In this document: positions 16,032 through 23,646 of the stretch, one piece after another
How the letters are laid out: each line of letters opens with the position of its first letter
Numbering within the stretch: position 1 is the first letter of the stretch
Source of the DNA: a virus
DNA: 25,892 nt
Reading direction: 5' to 3' (one strand)
Virus record (IMG/VR): IMGVR_UViG_3300034279_000393
Span: 1-25,892 of that record
Program-made: the position numbers and the translations under genes
The notes under the pieces: generated by a model
Told to the model about the DNA's origin: nothing
The model's database searches: none
The model's input: only the letters and a program-made list of their open reading frames with translations

Positions 16032-18894
16032 CTTCCAAGTCGGTTACGGGTCTGCTGATCTTGAGCACGGACACACGCATCTGCGGCCCACGGGTTTTTG
16101 CAGTCAAGTCCTTCTTCGGCATGGGAGTGACCGCACACTCCATACCCAGCTTGCGTTTGAAGTCGGCGTAGCCGTAGCTCATGCTGGCGCAGCAAGCCTT
16201 GAGCATGCTCTCCTCAATGTAGTAGTCGATGTACCCCGGCGTGAAGCCGTGCTCGACCCGGCCCATGATGCTTGAGCGCGTGATGGACTCATCCACCTCC
16301 TTGCCGTTGCCCAGTTCTGCCAGGATACGACCACGCTCAATTTGCTTGACGATGATGAACTTGCCGTAGTTGTCGCGGGTATAGGCGTTGAGCACATCCT
16401 CTGCGGTGCGGGCGTTGCCCTTGACGTTGCCGCGCATGGTGTCGATCACCTTGTGCAAGCGCTCGATGATTTTTATCATGGGGATGTCGATCACACCAGC
16501 GTGCTTGCTGTTAATCATGACCCCGGCAGCGATGATGGTGCCAATGCCTGCCATCCAGAAGCGCTCGTCATTGGTGGCGTTGAACTCCTTGTACGCGGTG
16601 CGCACAGTGTCGGGCACAAGTTTGGCCAGGAAGTCTACGTTCTTGGCCATGTAGTCCACGATGATGTGCCCAGCCACGCCGTAGTTGTGCTGCAAGGACT
16701 TGACGATCTCGATCTCGTGCGGCTCCCAAGTCAGGGGCTGGTCCATGATGAACTCCAACAGGCGGCGCAGTTCGCCCTCAGACGCATGCTTGCGTGCCCC
16801 GGTCAGCATATCCACGGCGTGGGTGTTGGACGACATGATCGCGTTGGTCATCCAGGTGGACAGGTTCAAGCGCTCTTTGTTGGACCCCGACTCCATGCGC
16901 TCCTTGCCCCGGCCCTCGGTCATGTCCAGCAAGAACTCAGGGAACCACTCGAAGTCCTTGCGGTTCTTGGCGGTGATCTCGTCCGTTATCAGGGCGAAGC
17001 TGTTGAGCAGACCCAGGCGCTGTTGCATGGCGACAGGCGATGTGCTCTTGCCCGTGCGGTAGTGGGTGGGGTGGCCCCAGACTGAGGCGGCTGCTTCCAG
17101 CGCCAGCGTCTTACCCGTACCTGACTCAGTAGAGCCGCAGTGGTAGGTCATTCCGTACATGCCAGTGAAGCGCATGAGTGGCGCTCCAATACCCGCAAGC
17201 ATGATGGCCAAGTGGTCGTACATCTCCTTTTGGATGAGCAGGTTCACAAAATTGCGCCATGCTTCAATCGTCCCGGTTGGCTTGGTGTTGGCCACGATGT
17301 TCTCAAGCCCTGGCATGGGCACCGAGATGGGCGTGCCCGTGGAGTAAATCTTGCCTGCGTATACGATGGTGTTGTCGTCTTGCCAGCCGTAGTTGGCGGG
17401 GACTTTGACGGCGGCTTTTCCTGTGCTGGATTCTTCCACGGCTGCTCTCACATATGAAAATAGGTTTGCGTCATTGCCCGAACCGAACGCTGCGATGATG
17501 TTCTGGGTGGCTAGGGCTTTGACAGTTTCGTCTTTGCTCACCACGGCCTTTTGCGCCATGGTGATGGTTGCAGGCCCGTCTGGCCTGAGTGCAAGCATGT
17601 GAACAATGTGTTCACCGCCGTTGTTGAGAATGTCCACTACGAACAGGTCGTATGGCAGTATGAGTACAGGCTTCTTTACTTTGTTTCCTTCTGCGTCTTC
17701 AATCTCCTTGTCAATATATACGCCGCCCTTGGTCCCGTATGAGTAGCCCCGTGGCGGCGTGGGGCGCAGGACTTTTTTTACTTCAGCCGCAATACCGCTG
17801 GCTTCGGCAGGCATGACCACTTCGATCTCTTTGGCCTGGGTCTCAAGCTTTACTTCGCGTCCGAGTGCAAGTGGGTTGGTGATTTTTCCAAAGAACTGAC
17901 ACCGGTCGCAGACCCCTGGGTTCTCGCTATCGAACTTGACGCAAGGGTACGGCCCTTTGATCTCACGCAGCTTTTGCTCCATGCGGTCTTGGGGGTAGGG
18001 GTGCAGGTTTGACAGCCATGCCGCTGCCTTGCCGCCGTCCTCACACTTCTGGGCGATGCTCAACCACCCACGCCACAGCGGCTCCATGCCGTCTTCCTCG
18101 GCGTTCTCAACAAAGTGCTTGAGCTGGGCGCAGCCGTTGCCTGCCTTGGTCTTGACCAGAATGTTCTTGAACTTGGTCACGCTGTTCTCAAACATCTTGG
18201 CCGTGGTCGCTGTCGGTACTGGGGCGGCATCGGGACGCTTGCCCGGCAAGTCCAGCTTGGCTGGTTGCACCGCCTGGATGACCAGCTTGCTGACTATCAT
18301 GTCGGACAAAATATCAGGGTCGAACACAGCGCCTTCGGTCATCAGCTTGACTTCCCGAGGGGTTGGGTACTTCTCCTTGAAGTTGCGTGTGCCTGGGATG
18401 CGCAGCACCCTGGCAGCGTCCGCCGTGACGGTCATGTCGATGTTGAGCTTGCACTGCTTGCACAACCGCTTGAAGCTCTCGGCGATCAGCTTCCACTCGT
18501 CCTTGGGCAGCGCCTTGGTGAAGGGCCAGTAGCAGTGCAAACCGCCGCCAGATGCCACCACCCAGGGCATGCCCAGTTCTTCAAGCCCGGTCTCCACCAG
18601 AAAGGCGTGCAGTGCCAGGGCCGCTTGCCGCTTGGATGCGTAGCCGTCCATGTCGATGAACAAGGACTTAACGAAGGCGGCGTTCTCAGCCTTGCGGCTG
18701 GTGTTGTTCTCAAATGTAGCCAGGGCGAAGAAGACGTTCTTCTCCTCATCGACCCAACGATCTACGGTGGGGTAAAACTCCTCAAGCGCTGTGACATAGA
18801 TGTGCTCCTTTTGTTTTGTTGATAGCTCTGCCGCACAGTAGTACCCGTATTCCGGGGACGGCAAAACGACCGCTAGAAATTCAAGCGGGGTCAT
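16000..18894 (-). CDS. AEP-type primase fused to DUF927-like superfamily 3/AAA helicase
   Basis: A 964-residue replication protein. The N-terminal primase domain shows archaeo-eukaryotic primase motifs: FIDMDGY (D81, D83), SGGGLH (H120) and an acidic NIDMTVTADAARVLRIPGTR block (151-170) ending in NFK. Next is a cysteine-bearing linker with C318, C329 and C332 (plus C255), resembling the zinc-binding segment of phage primases. The C-terminal half matches the DUF927 type: KGGVYIDKE near 390, Walker A GSTESGTGKT (587-596) and Walker B ALITDEI (634-640). It should synthesise primers and unwind DNA at the phage fork, working with the family A polymerase and the ssDNA-binding protein encoded on the same strand. 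AAGGA precedes the ATG. Fusion of primase and helicase in one chain is common in phages and plasmids. Confidence 0.85.
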   Translation of the reverse strand: MTPLEFLAVVLPSPEYGYYCAAELSTKQKEHIYVTALEEFYPTVDRWVDEEKNVFFALATFENNTSRKAENAAFVKSLFIDMDGYASKRQAALALHAFLVETGLEELGMPWVVASGGGLHCYWPFTKALPKDEWKLIAESFKRLCKQCKLNIDMTVTADAARVLRIPGTRNFKEKYPTPREVKLMTEGAVFDPDILSDMIVSKLVIQAVQPAKLDLPGKRPDAAPVPTATTAKMFENSVTKFKNILVKTKAGNGCAQLKHFVENAEEDGMEPLWRGWLSIAQKCEDGGKAAAWLSNLHPYPQDRMEQKLREIKGPYPCVKFDSENPGVCDRCQFFGKITNPLALGREVKLETQAKEIEVVMPAEASGIAAEVKKVLRPTPPRGYSYGTKGGVYIDKEIEDAEGNKVKKPVLILPYDLFVVDILNNGGEHIVHMLALRPDGPATITMAQKAVVSKDETVKALATQNIIAAFGSGNDANLFSYVRAAVEESSTGKAAVKVPANYGWQDDNTIVYAGKIYSTGTPISVPMPGLENIVANTKPTGTIEAWRNFVNLLIQKEMYDHLAIMLAGIGAPLMRFTGMYGMTYHCGSTESGTGKTLALEAAASVWGHPTHYRTGKSTSPVAMQQRLGLLNSFALITDEITAKNRKDFEWFPEFLLDMTEGRGKERMESGSNKERLNLSTWMTNAIMSSNTHAVDMLTGARKHASEGELRRLLEFIMDQPLTWEPHEIEIVKSLQHNYGVAGHIIVDYMAKNVDFLAKLVPDTVRTAYKEFNATNDERFWMAGIGTIIAAGVMINSKHAGVIDIPMIKIIERLHKVIDTMRGNVKGNARTAEDVLNAYTRDNYGKFIIVKQIERGRILAELGNGKEVDESITRSSIMGRVEHGFTPGYIDYYIEESMLKACCASMSYGYADFKRKLGMECAVTPMPKKDLTAKTRGPQMRVSVLKISRPVTDLEDDDPLSMAAA

Positions 18895-18908
18895 GGATGT
18901 CCTTCGGC

Positions 18909-19094
18909 TTATTTGAACAGGTCGATTTGCTGTGGGTCTTTGGGTGGGTACTCGTCGCTGGGTGCCAGCGCTGTGAAGCGGCGTAGCAATTCAAGCTGCC
19001 ACTCGCGGGGCATGCTGTTGTGCGAGTCCAGTTCGTCCGCCGCAATGCGGATGAGTTCGCTGTTGGTCAGGGTTCGAGGTTGTAGTGTGCGCAT
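18909..19094 (-). CDS. Small hypothetical protein, 61 residues
   Basis: A short, mostly helical protein containing TNSELIRIAADEL, MPREWQLELLRRF and a C-terminal PQQIDLFK. The frame starts at ATG 19094, overlapping the end of the HTH gene (stop at 19067) by 28 bases, and ends 14 bases before the primase start, so it sits tightly in the replication operon. An internal methionine at MPREW could be a later start, but the preceding helix looks part of the same fold. I recall similar small proteins in other phages without a function. No catalytic or metal-binding residues are visible. Confidence 0.7.
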   Translation of the reverse strand: MRTLQPRTLTNSELIRIAADELDSHNSMPREWQLELLRRFTALAPSDEYPPKDPQQIDLFK

Positions 19095-19345
19095 ATTTTT
19101 CTCCAGGCGTCATCGGCTGAGTGGGCGGTTTGTAGGAATTTCAACATGGTCTCGACCCGGAACTCATAGGCGGGGAAGATGTCGCCACCCTCAAACCAGT
19201 TGTAGACAGTCTGGCGCGACACCCCCAAGGCTTTGGAGATACGCACGACCGAGAAGTTGTGATGCGCGGCCCACCGCCCAAGCTGATTGCCTTGAGTCTT
19301 GGGGGCACGCATGATCGCGTTAATTGTTTTTTCTGAGTAGGCCAT
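19067..19345 (-). CDS. HTH DNA-binding protein, putative phage regulator
   Basis: The frame is open to 19393, but the ATG at 19345 is chosen because the extra 16 residues would read through the cUUCGg hairpin after the upstream gene. The resulting 92-residue protein contains a helix-turn-helix: LGRWAAHHNFSVVRISKALG as first helices and GVSRQTVYNWFEGG as turn and recognition helix, in the manner of Xre/Cro-like or transposase-type HTH units. The C-terminal part EFRVETMLKFLQ is helical. No clear ribosome site precedes the ATG (TGTATTAACG), so translation may depend on the hairpin or on coupling. A transcriptional role inside the replication operon is likely; its operator is not identified. Confidence 0.75.
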   Translation of the reverse strand: MAYSEKTINAIMRAPKTQGNQLGRWAAHHNFSVVRISKALGVSRQTVYNWFEGGDIFPAYEFRVETMLKFLQTAHSADDAWRKICAHYNLEP

Positions 19346-19352
19346 CGTTAAT

Positions 19353-19372
19353 ACAGGGGCCGAAGCCCCCGC
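19353..19372 (-). promoter_or_regulatory. cUUCGg tetraloop hairpin between ssDNA-binding and HTH genes
   Basis: Read on the - strand, GGGGC-TTCG-GCCCC forms a five-pair GC stem closed by the exceptionally stable C(UUCG)G loop, extendable by three outer pairs including two G-U. It begins six bases after the TAA of the upstream gene and ends eight bases before the ATG of the HTH gene. There is no U-run, so full termination is unlikely; message processing, 3'-end protection or control of the HTH start fits better. Confidence 0.55.
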
Positions 19373-19377
19373 TGGTT

Positions 19378-20343
19378 TTACTCGTCGTCCCAATCAGCCA
19401 CAACAGATGCCAAGTCTTTCTTACCGGGCACAGCACTGGGCTTCTTCTCTTCTTTCTTCACAGTCGGCTCCTCGTCCGCGTCCGCTACGGGCTCGGTCTT
19501 GGGCTTCTTGCTGGCCTTGGGGGCGGGAGCAGGTGCTTCGTCCTCTTCTTCAGCAACGGGAGCAGGCGCAGCCTTGGCCGCTTTGGGCGGTGTGCCGCCC
19601 AGGGGGTTGGCAGGAGCTACGCTGTCTTGTGCAGCCACGTTCATCACCACCGCACGCTTGGCATCTTCGGACTCGCCTTGCTTGGTAGCTTCGGCGTACT
19701 CCTCATCGGTCAGCCAGCGCATGGCTTTGAAGAACAACTTGGGCGCTTCGGCCTTGGTGTCAAACTTCATGCGGGTCACAACGGTGCTGGGGTCAACACC
19801 CTGGGCCACCAACCAGCGGGCATACGCCTGCAATGGGCGGTCTTCGCCAACTTCCTTGCCGAACAGCGAGGTGGCAGGCAGGGCCAACTGCTTGACTGAA
19901 CCCTCGATGTCGTTGGCCAGCACCACAGCAAGGCGCTGTTGGTAGCGGCAGGCGCGGCTGTTGCCTTGACCTGAACCCGCGATGTTCTGTGTGCAGCCGT
20001 TGCAGGTGTCGGCCTGGGGGTTCTTGGACTTGGCGTCTGGGGTCTCGCCATCATTGCTCCAGCAGTCGGGGGACGCTGCGGTCTCACCGTCATACTTCTT
20101 CATGTAGAAGGTACGGGCGACTTTGGGCGCGGCCTTGACGATCACCACATCGAGGTAGCGCTCCTCAATGGCGGCGATTTCTTTACCGCCTGACAGCAAA
20201 CGAAACACACCACCTTTGATGGAGATGCGCTCACCTGACTGGCCAGCACCACCGCCTGCAAGGGCTTTGGCAATATCGGACAACTCACCTTTGCGTGCAA
20301 AGGACGGGACTTGGGAAGGGTTGAAAAGAGCTACGTTGCTCAT
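19378..20343 (-). CDS. Probable single-stranded DNA-binding protein with acidic tail
   Basis: A 321-residue protein starting after CAGGAG. Residues 35-80 (GGVFRLLSGGKEIAAIEERY, then VIVKAAP) look like OB-fold strands. A cysteine group C94, C114, C117 and C132 could bind zinc. Residues about 245-310 are a flexible Ala/Pro/Glu/Lys linker, and the last residues are DWDDE. An acidic aromatic C-terminal tail is the hallmark of SSB and T7 gp2.5-type proteins, where it contacts polymerase and helicase. Placement between a coiled-coil protein and the primase-helicase supports a replication role: coating unwound template DNA. The OB fold is inferred from pattern only. The low-complexity linker explains the skewed base composition at 19430-19600. 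Confidence 0.7.
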   Translation of the reverse strand: MSNVALFNPSQVPSFARKGELSDIAKALAGGGAGQSGERISIKGGVFRLLSGGKEIAAIEERYLDVVIVKAAPKVARTFYMKKYDGETAASPDCWSNDGETPDAKSKNPQADTCNGCTQNIAGSGQGNSRACRYQQRLAVVLANDIEGSVKQLALPATSLFGKEVGEDRPLQAYARWLVAQGVDPSTVVTRMKFDTKAEAPKLFFKAMRWLTDEEYAEATKQGESEDAKRAVVMNVAAQDSVAPANPLGGTPPKAAKAAPAPVAEEEDEAPAPAPKASKKPKTEPVADADEEPTVKKEEKKPSAVPGKKDLASVVADWDDE

Positions 20344-20358
20344 AGGTTTCTCCTGGGG

Positions 20359-20763
20359 TTACTTGGAAGGTTTGCGAACGGAAATGTCGTACTCGTGCAT
20401 GGAGTTGAGTCCAGGCGGGAGTTTGCCGGGGTTGTCTTCAAGGAACAGTTTCATGTTGCCTTGATGGATGCGCCGCTCGAACAAGTCGATGGCGTCTTCG
20501 GTCTTGACAAACTCCTTGAACGAATCCCAGTCGTCTGTCGAATACCGTGTCTTGATGCTCATAATCACCGTGCCTTGCGGCGTGTTGACTGAGCTTGCGC
20601 CGAGCGTCTTGAGATGCTCTTTCATCGCGTTCTTGATCTCATCTTGCTGTGCCTTGAGCAGTTCGACTTGGGTGTCGTACTCCTGTGTCAGCACAGCGAT
20701 GCGGTCACGAATCTTGCGGTAGACCCTCGCCAACTTATCGAGGGGAACTGCTTCATCACTCAT
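20359..20763 (-). CDS. Conserved-looking phage protein with N-terminal coiled coil
   Basis: This 134-residue protein begins at ATG 20763 after AGGAG and ends 15 bases before the ssDNA-binding gene. Residues 8-50 form a charged helix with KLARVYRKIRDRIAVL and a KAQQDEIKNAMKEHL repeat, likely coiled coil. Then SSVNTPQGTVIMSIKTRY and DDWDSFKEFV form strands and a helix, and the end reads PPGLNSMHEYDISVRKPSK. I recall this pattern as a frequent uncharacterised protein next to phage ssDNA-binding genes. A recombination or replication accessory role is suggested only by this neighbourhood. It is the first gene after a candidate promoter. Confidence 0.7.
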   Translation of the reverse strand: MSDEAVPLDKLARVYRKIRDRIAVLTQEYDTQVELLKAQQDEIKNAMKEHLKTLGASSVNTPQGTVIMSIKTRYSTDDWDSFKEFVKTEDAIDLFERRIHQGNMKLFLEDNPGKLPPGLNSMHEYDISVRKPSK

Positions 20764-20796
20764 CTACTTCTCCTGTTTTTTTGTCTAAGGTTGGAC

Positions 20797-20824
20797 ATGG
20801 TACACAGATTTTTTGGCTTTGCAA
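20797..20824 (-). promoter_or_regulatory. Candidate sigma70-like promoter before the 134-residue gene
   Basis: In the 67-base gap after the helicase gene, the - strand has TTGCAA (20824-20819), a 16-base spacer and TACCAT (20802-20797), with an A-run in the spacer. It is the only sizeable non-coding gap of the replication module and would drive the genes from 20763 down to 15843. The hexamers are imperfect, so this remains a prediction. Confidence 0.35.
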
Positions 20825-20830
20825 CTCCTT

Positions 20831-22390
20831 TCAAGATTTAATTTCGTGGGTGAACATATCGGTCAACAGTGAGTTGTCGCTCACTTTGCCGCCAAGGGCT
20901 TTGAACATCTTCTTCTCGATGGGGCTACCCTCGATGTGGATGACGGTTACCTTGTCTGAGTTCTGTCCCTTGCGGTCAGCACGGGCTATGCACTGGATGT
21001 ATTGCTCCACGCTCATCAGCGGGCCGTAGAACACCACAGTGTCGGCAGCAGTCAAGGTAATGCCGTGCGCTGTAGCCTGGGGCTGCATGACCAGCACACG
21101 GGGGTCAGGTGTTTCTTGGAAGCGGCGGATGATGTCAGCGCGTTTGCTGGCTGTCACGCCACCATGGATGCACTCAGCGGCGATGCCCTTCTTGAGCAGA
21201 TGCGTGTGGATGCCGTCGATGCTCGAGCGAAACAGCGCAAAGATCAGTACCTTGCGGCTGGTCTCCTCCAGAATTTCTTCCAACACGCCAAGGCGAGGAG
21301 CCGAATCAAACTCAACCACTTCCTTGTCATCGGTGTACGCCGCCCCGCAACTAATTTGCAACAGCTTGCTTACCGCTGTCGCCGCATTGACCGCGCTGAT
21401 CGTCTCGCCTGCGGCTTGCACCACCATGCGCTCTTTGAGCATGTTGTAGTACTTGGCTTGCTGTGGGGTCAGCGGCACTTCGCGGGTTGTGGTCAGCACG
21501 GGCGGCAAGTCCAAGCACTGCTCTTTGGTGAAGCGAATGGCGGGCTGTAGTGCCTCATGCACGGTGTCCTTGGCGTCTGCCTTGGGTGCCCACTTGAACA
21601 TGGTCATTTTGTTCATTACTTTGTCGCGCCATGCTGTGAAGAACTTGGGTACACCATCCGGGTTGACCAGCTTGGCCAGACCATAGGCATCCACAGGCGA
21701 CTGCGATGCGGGTGTGCCCGTCATCATCCACAAAAAGGTGTTGGGCTTGATGATGGATGCCAGTGACTTCCAGCGCCGTGTGCTGACGGTCTTGTATGCG
21801 TTGGCCTCATCAACGATCACCAGATCAAACTTGCCGTTGGAGTTGATCTCATCGGCTATCAGGTTCAACCCCTCGTAGTTGGTGATGACGATCTCGTAGT
21901 TCTGCTGAATCATCTCGATGCGCCTGCTAGCCTGGGGATGGTGCGCGACTATGGCCGAGCGATGGATGATGCTATTGCTGATGTCTCCCACCCACGCTGA
22001 CTGCATGATCGACAGGGGGCACAGTATCAACACGCGGCGCACTTCACCGCGCTGCATCAAGTAGTCCGCTGCCCACAGTGCGGATAGCGTCTTGCCTGTG
22101 CCGGGTTCCGAGAACACGAATGCGCGGCGGTGTAGTGTCAAGAAGGCAGCGGTCTCGACTTGGTGGGCCATGGGCTTGTAGCGCCCAGGCCAGGGGTACT
22201 TCCTCACGATGGGCGAGGGTACATCTTTGACACCGAGGTTCTTCAACACTCGCGCCTCATCCAACCCCCAATAGACTGCAACATCAAAGCCACCATCTGT
22301 GCGAGGCATGACTTTGTGCTTTGGAATGATGCAGTACTTGTTGGGGTTGCGGGTAGTGAACAGCAGTGCTTTGTTGTCTATGATTTGCAT
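20831..22390 (-). CDS. SNF2/superfamily 2 DNA helicase
   Basis: A 519-residue ATPase of the SNF2-like SF2 group. Visible motifs: MAHQ (74-77, Q-motif-like), Walker A SEPGTGKT (94-101), motif Ia LILCPLSIMQSAW, motif II IVDEAN (192-197, DEAN in place of the usual DEAH or DEAD), motif III TGTP (224-227), motif V with TAADTVVFYGP and motif VI QCIARADRKGQ (466-476). The family moves along double-stranded DNA and remodels forks or protein-DNA complexes; phage members act in recombination or replication. GAGAAG precedes the ATG at 22390. It follows a nuclease and an HNH protein in one operon, which suggests joint work in recombination-dependent replication or repair, by inference. The motif set is complete, so it is likely active. 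Confidence 0.9.
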   Translation of the reverse strand: MQIIDNKALLFTTRNPNKYCIIPKHKVMPRTDGGFDVAVYWGLDEARVLKNLGVKDVPSPIVRKYPWPGRYKPMAHQVETAAFLTLHRRAFVFSEPGTGKTLSALWAADYLMQRGEVRRVLILCPLSIMQSAWVGDISNSIIHRSAIVAHHPQASRRIEMIQQNYEIVITNYEGLNLIADEINSNGKFDLVIVDEANAYKTVSTRRWKSLASIIKPNTFLWMMTGTPASQSPVDAYGLAKLVNPDGVPKFFTAWRDKVMNKMTMFKWAPKADAKDTVHEALQPAIRFTKEQCLDLPPVLTTTREVPLTPQQAKYYNMLKERMVVQAAGETISAVNAATAVSKLLQISCGAAYTDDKEVVEFDSAPRLGVLEEILEETSRKVLIFALFRSSIDGIHTHLLKKGIAAECIHGGVTASKRADIIRRFQETPDPRVLVMQPQATAHGITLTAADTVVFYGPLMSVEQYIQCIARADRKGQNSDKVTVIHIEGSPIEKKMFKALGGKVSDNSLLTDMFTHEIKS

Positions 22391-22403
22391 TCGCTTCTCG
22401 GGT

Positions 22404-22514
22404 TTATTTTTTTCCTAACGCCAACGCTTGTTCCCAAACGAAGCGGGCTACGTTGTAGCCTATGAGCTTTTGCTCTGAGACCGTGAGGGTCTTCCACCAT
22501 TCCTCGAATGTCAT
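22404..22514 (-). CDS. 36-residue microprotein
   Basis: A very short gene whose ATG (22514-22512) overlaps the TGA of the HNH gene in an ATGA, with AAGGAGA at 22527-22521 as a strong ribosome site. It encodes MTFEEWWKTLTVSEQKLIGY followed by NVARFVWEQALALGKK and stops at TAA 22404. The amphipathic helix with two Trp and a WEQALALG end reads as a folded small protein, and I recall similar short Trp-containing proteins in phage operons. The good ribosome site and the exact fit between two genes are the main evidence. Function unknown. Confidence 0.65.
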   Translation of the reverse strand: MTFEEWWKTLTVSEQKLIGYNVARFVWEQALALGKK

Positions 22515-22744
22515 TTGTTGTCTCCTTGGTTGGCCTTCTTAGCACGCAACCGCAGGTTGCCCGGTACTGACTTGCCGCCCTTGCGCAGCGGCTTGATGTG
22601 GTCAATGTCCTTGCCAGTGCGGGCGATGCCCTTCTTGTCATACTCACGCCGAGCGCGTTGGCGTTCGTGCTGATCGGAGTCAGGGCCAGACCTGCCCGTT
22701 TCCAAATCGCGTTTGTATATAGCTTTGTAGTTGCGGGTTGCCAT
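22511..22744 (-). CDS. HNH-like endonuclease domain protein
   Basis: The ATG at 22744 is preferred over an upstream start at 22777 because AAAGG lies seven bases ahead and it reduces overlap with the nuclease gene. The 77 residues begin MATRNYKAIYKRDLETGR, continue with a basic Arg/Glu helix, then DIDHIKPLRKGGKSVPGNLR and KKANQGD. DH at the first strand, a GG loop, NL and a distant N match the beta-beta-alpha metal HNH fold (His general base, Asn/His metal ligand). Such small phage proteins are usually annotated as HNH endonucleases; nicking near the origin or during packaging is possible. There is no zinc-binding Cys pair. Confidence 0.72.
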   Translation of the reverse strand: MATRNYKAIYKRDLETGRSGPDSDQHERQRARREYDKKGIARTGKDIDHIKPLRKGGKSVPGNLRLRAKKANQGDNK

Positions 22745-22754
22745 GGTTTGCCTT

Positions 22755-23420
22755 TCAGTGTTTAGGGTTGAACTCACATGATCTCACAGGGCACCAGCCG
22801 CACAGCGGGGTGCGCGTTGGGTTCCATACGCCTGTGGCATAGCAGGACTCCAGCTTGGCCACACGCTCACGATAGCGCCACCACTCAGCCTCGGTCTCGT
22901 CCACGGCCATGGTGTGTTTGACCATATCGTTCTTGACCACGAACAGCAGCGCTGAACGCACCTTGCGGATATGGGGGAAGTGCTTGAACACCATGAGGGA
23001 CATGAGCTTTAGCTGGTCACGATCTGGGTACTTGTTGTTGCCCGTCTTGTAGTCCAGCACCGAGGCGGTCAAGTTGTCGTCGTCAATGATGAGCAAGTCA
23101 GCGATGCCCCGCACCCAGCGCTTGGGTTCGTTGAAGGAGCACGGCTGCAAGTCCGGGGTGATGCCCATCTCGTACTCGCACAGCTTCCTCCCCGGTTTGG
23201 CCAGGAGCGCATCAAGCACCGCCGTGGCGTAAGCAAACTCAGGGGGCAGCGGTGTGCCGTCCCGAATGTAGACTTCAGCCGCTGAGTGAAAGCTCGTGCC
23301 GTAGCGCGTGGCCTCCGTCTCTTGGAACGGATAGTTGTTGAGCACCTTGACTTCGTGGTGCCTGCGTGCGCACCCTTCGAAATCCTTGAGAGCACTGTGG
23401 CTCCATGTCACCTTAGCCAT
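22755..23420 (-). CDS. Cas4/RecB-like PD-(D/E)XK exonuclease with four-Cys signature
   Basis: The true start is ATG 23420, preceded by AAAGGA; a longer open frame to 23594 overlaps the next gene and is rejected. The 221 residues show SHSALKDFEGCARR (C17) at the start, GTSFHSAAE (H45), GIADLL (D108) and VLDYKTG (D123, K125), which together form the PD-(D/E)XK nuclease core. C207, C210 and C215 at the end in CGWCPVRSC complete a one-plus-three cysteine pattern typical of the iron-sulfur cluster in Cas4, AddB and Dna2. It should digest DNA ends, possibly to generate 3' single strands for recombination with the helicase and ssDNA-binding protein. No CRISPR genes or arrays accompany it. Confidence 0.85.
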   Translation of the reverse strand: MAKVTWSHSALKDFEGCARRHHEVKVLNNYPFQETEATRYGTSFHSAAEVYIRDGTPLPPEFAYATAVLDALLAKPGRKLCEYEMGITPDLQPCSFNEPKRWVRGIADLLIIDDDNLTASVLDYKTGNNKYPDRDQLKLMSLMVFKHFPHIRKVRSALLFVVKNDMVKHTMAVDETEAEWWRYRERVAKLESCYATGVWNPTRTPLCGWCPVRSCEFNPKH

Positions 23421-23646
23421 TTGCTTTCCTTTGTTCGCGGCACTTAACAACATGAGGACCTGCGTGGCCGTAGTACCCGCCGCAGATGTTGTCGCCTGAT
23501 CGACCCACGCACGCAACAAAGCCAGTAAGTGGACATTCTTCTCGATGCGTAGGCGTGCACCCCTCACTGCCGTAGTCTGACACGGCCACCGCATAGAAGC
23601 GCACGAACACTGGTTTGTCGTCTTCGTAAATTACTTCGTGAATCAT
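23413..23646 (-). CDS. Small Cys/His-rich protein, possible zinc binder
   Basis: The ATG at 23646 is chosen: it forms TGATG with the stop of the upstream peptidase gene, whereas the open frame's preceding TTG has no advantage. The stop overlaps the nuclease start by eight bases. The 77-residue product contains C30, C38, C46, C55 and C69 with H61 and H65 in CGGYYGHAGPH, suggesting one or two metal sites. The first 25 residues form a beta hairpin (VIYEDDKPVFVRFYAVAVS). I recall CGG-x-GHxGPH-type motifs in short phage proteins but no function. Confidence 0.65.
   Translation of the reverse strand: MIHEVIYEDDKPVFVRFYAVAVSDYGSEGCTPTHREECPLTGFVACVGRSGDNICGGYYGHAGPHVVKCREQRKANG

Noticed and set aside
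16342-17085. Plus-strand open frame of 247 codons within the primase-helicase gene
   Set aside because: The opposite strand has complete primase and helicase motifs; the + frame is Val/His-rich and has no motif.
22378-22647. Overlapping 89-codon - strand frame
   Set aside because: Covers the 36-residue microprotein and part of the HNH gene in another frame; Arg/Ser-rich with no ribosome site.
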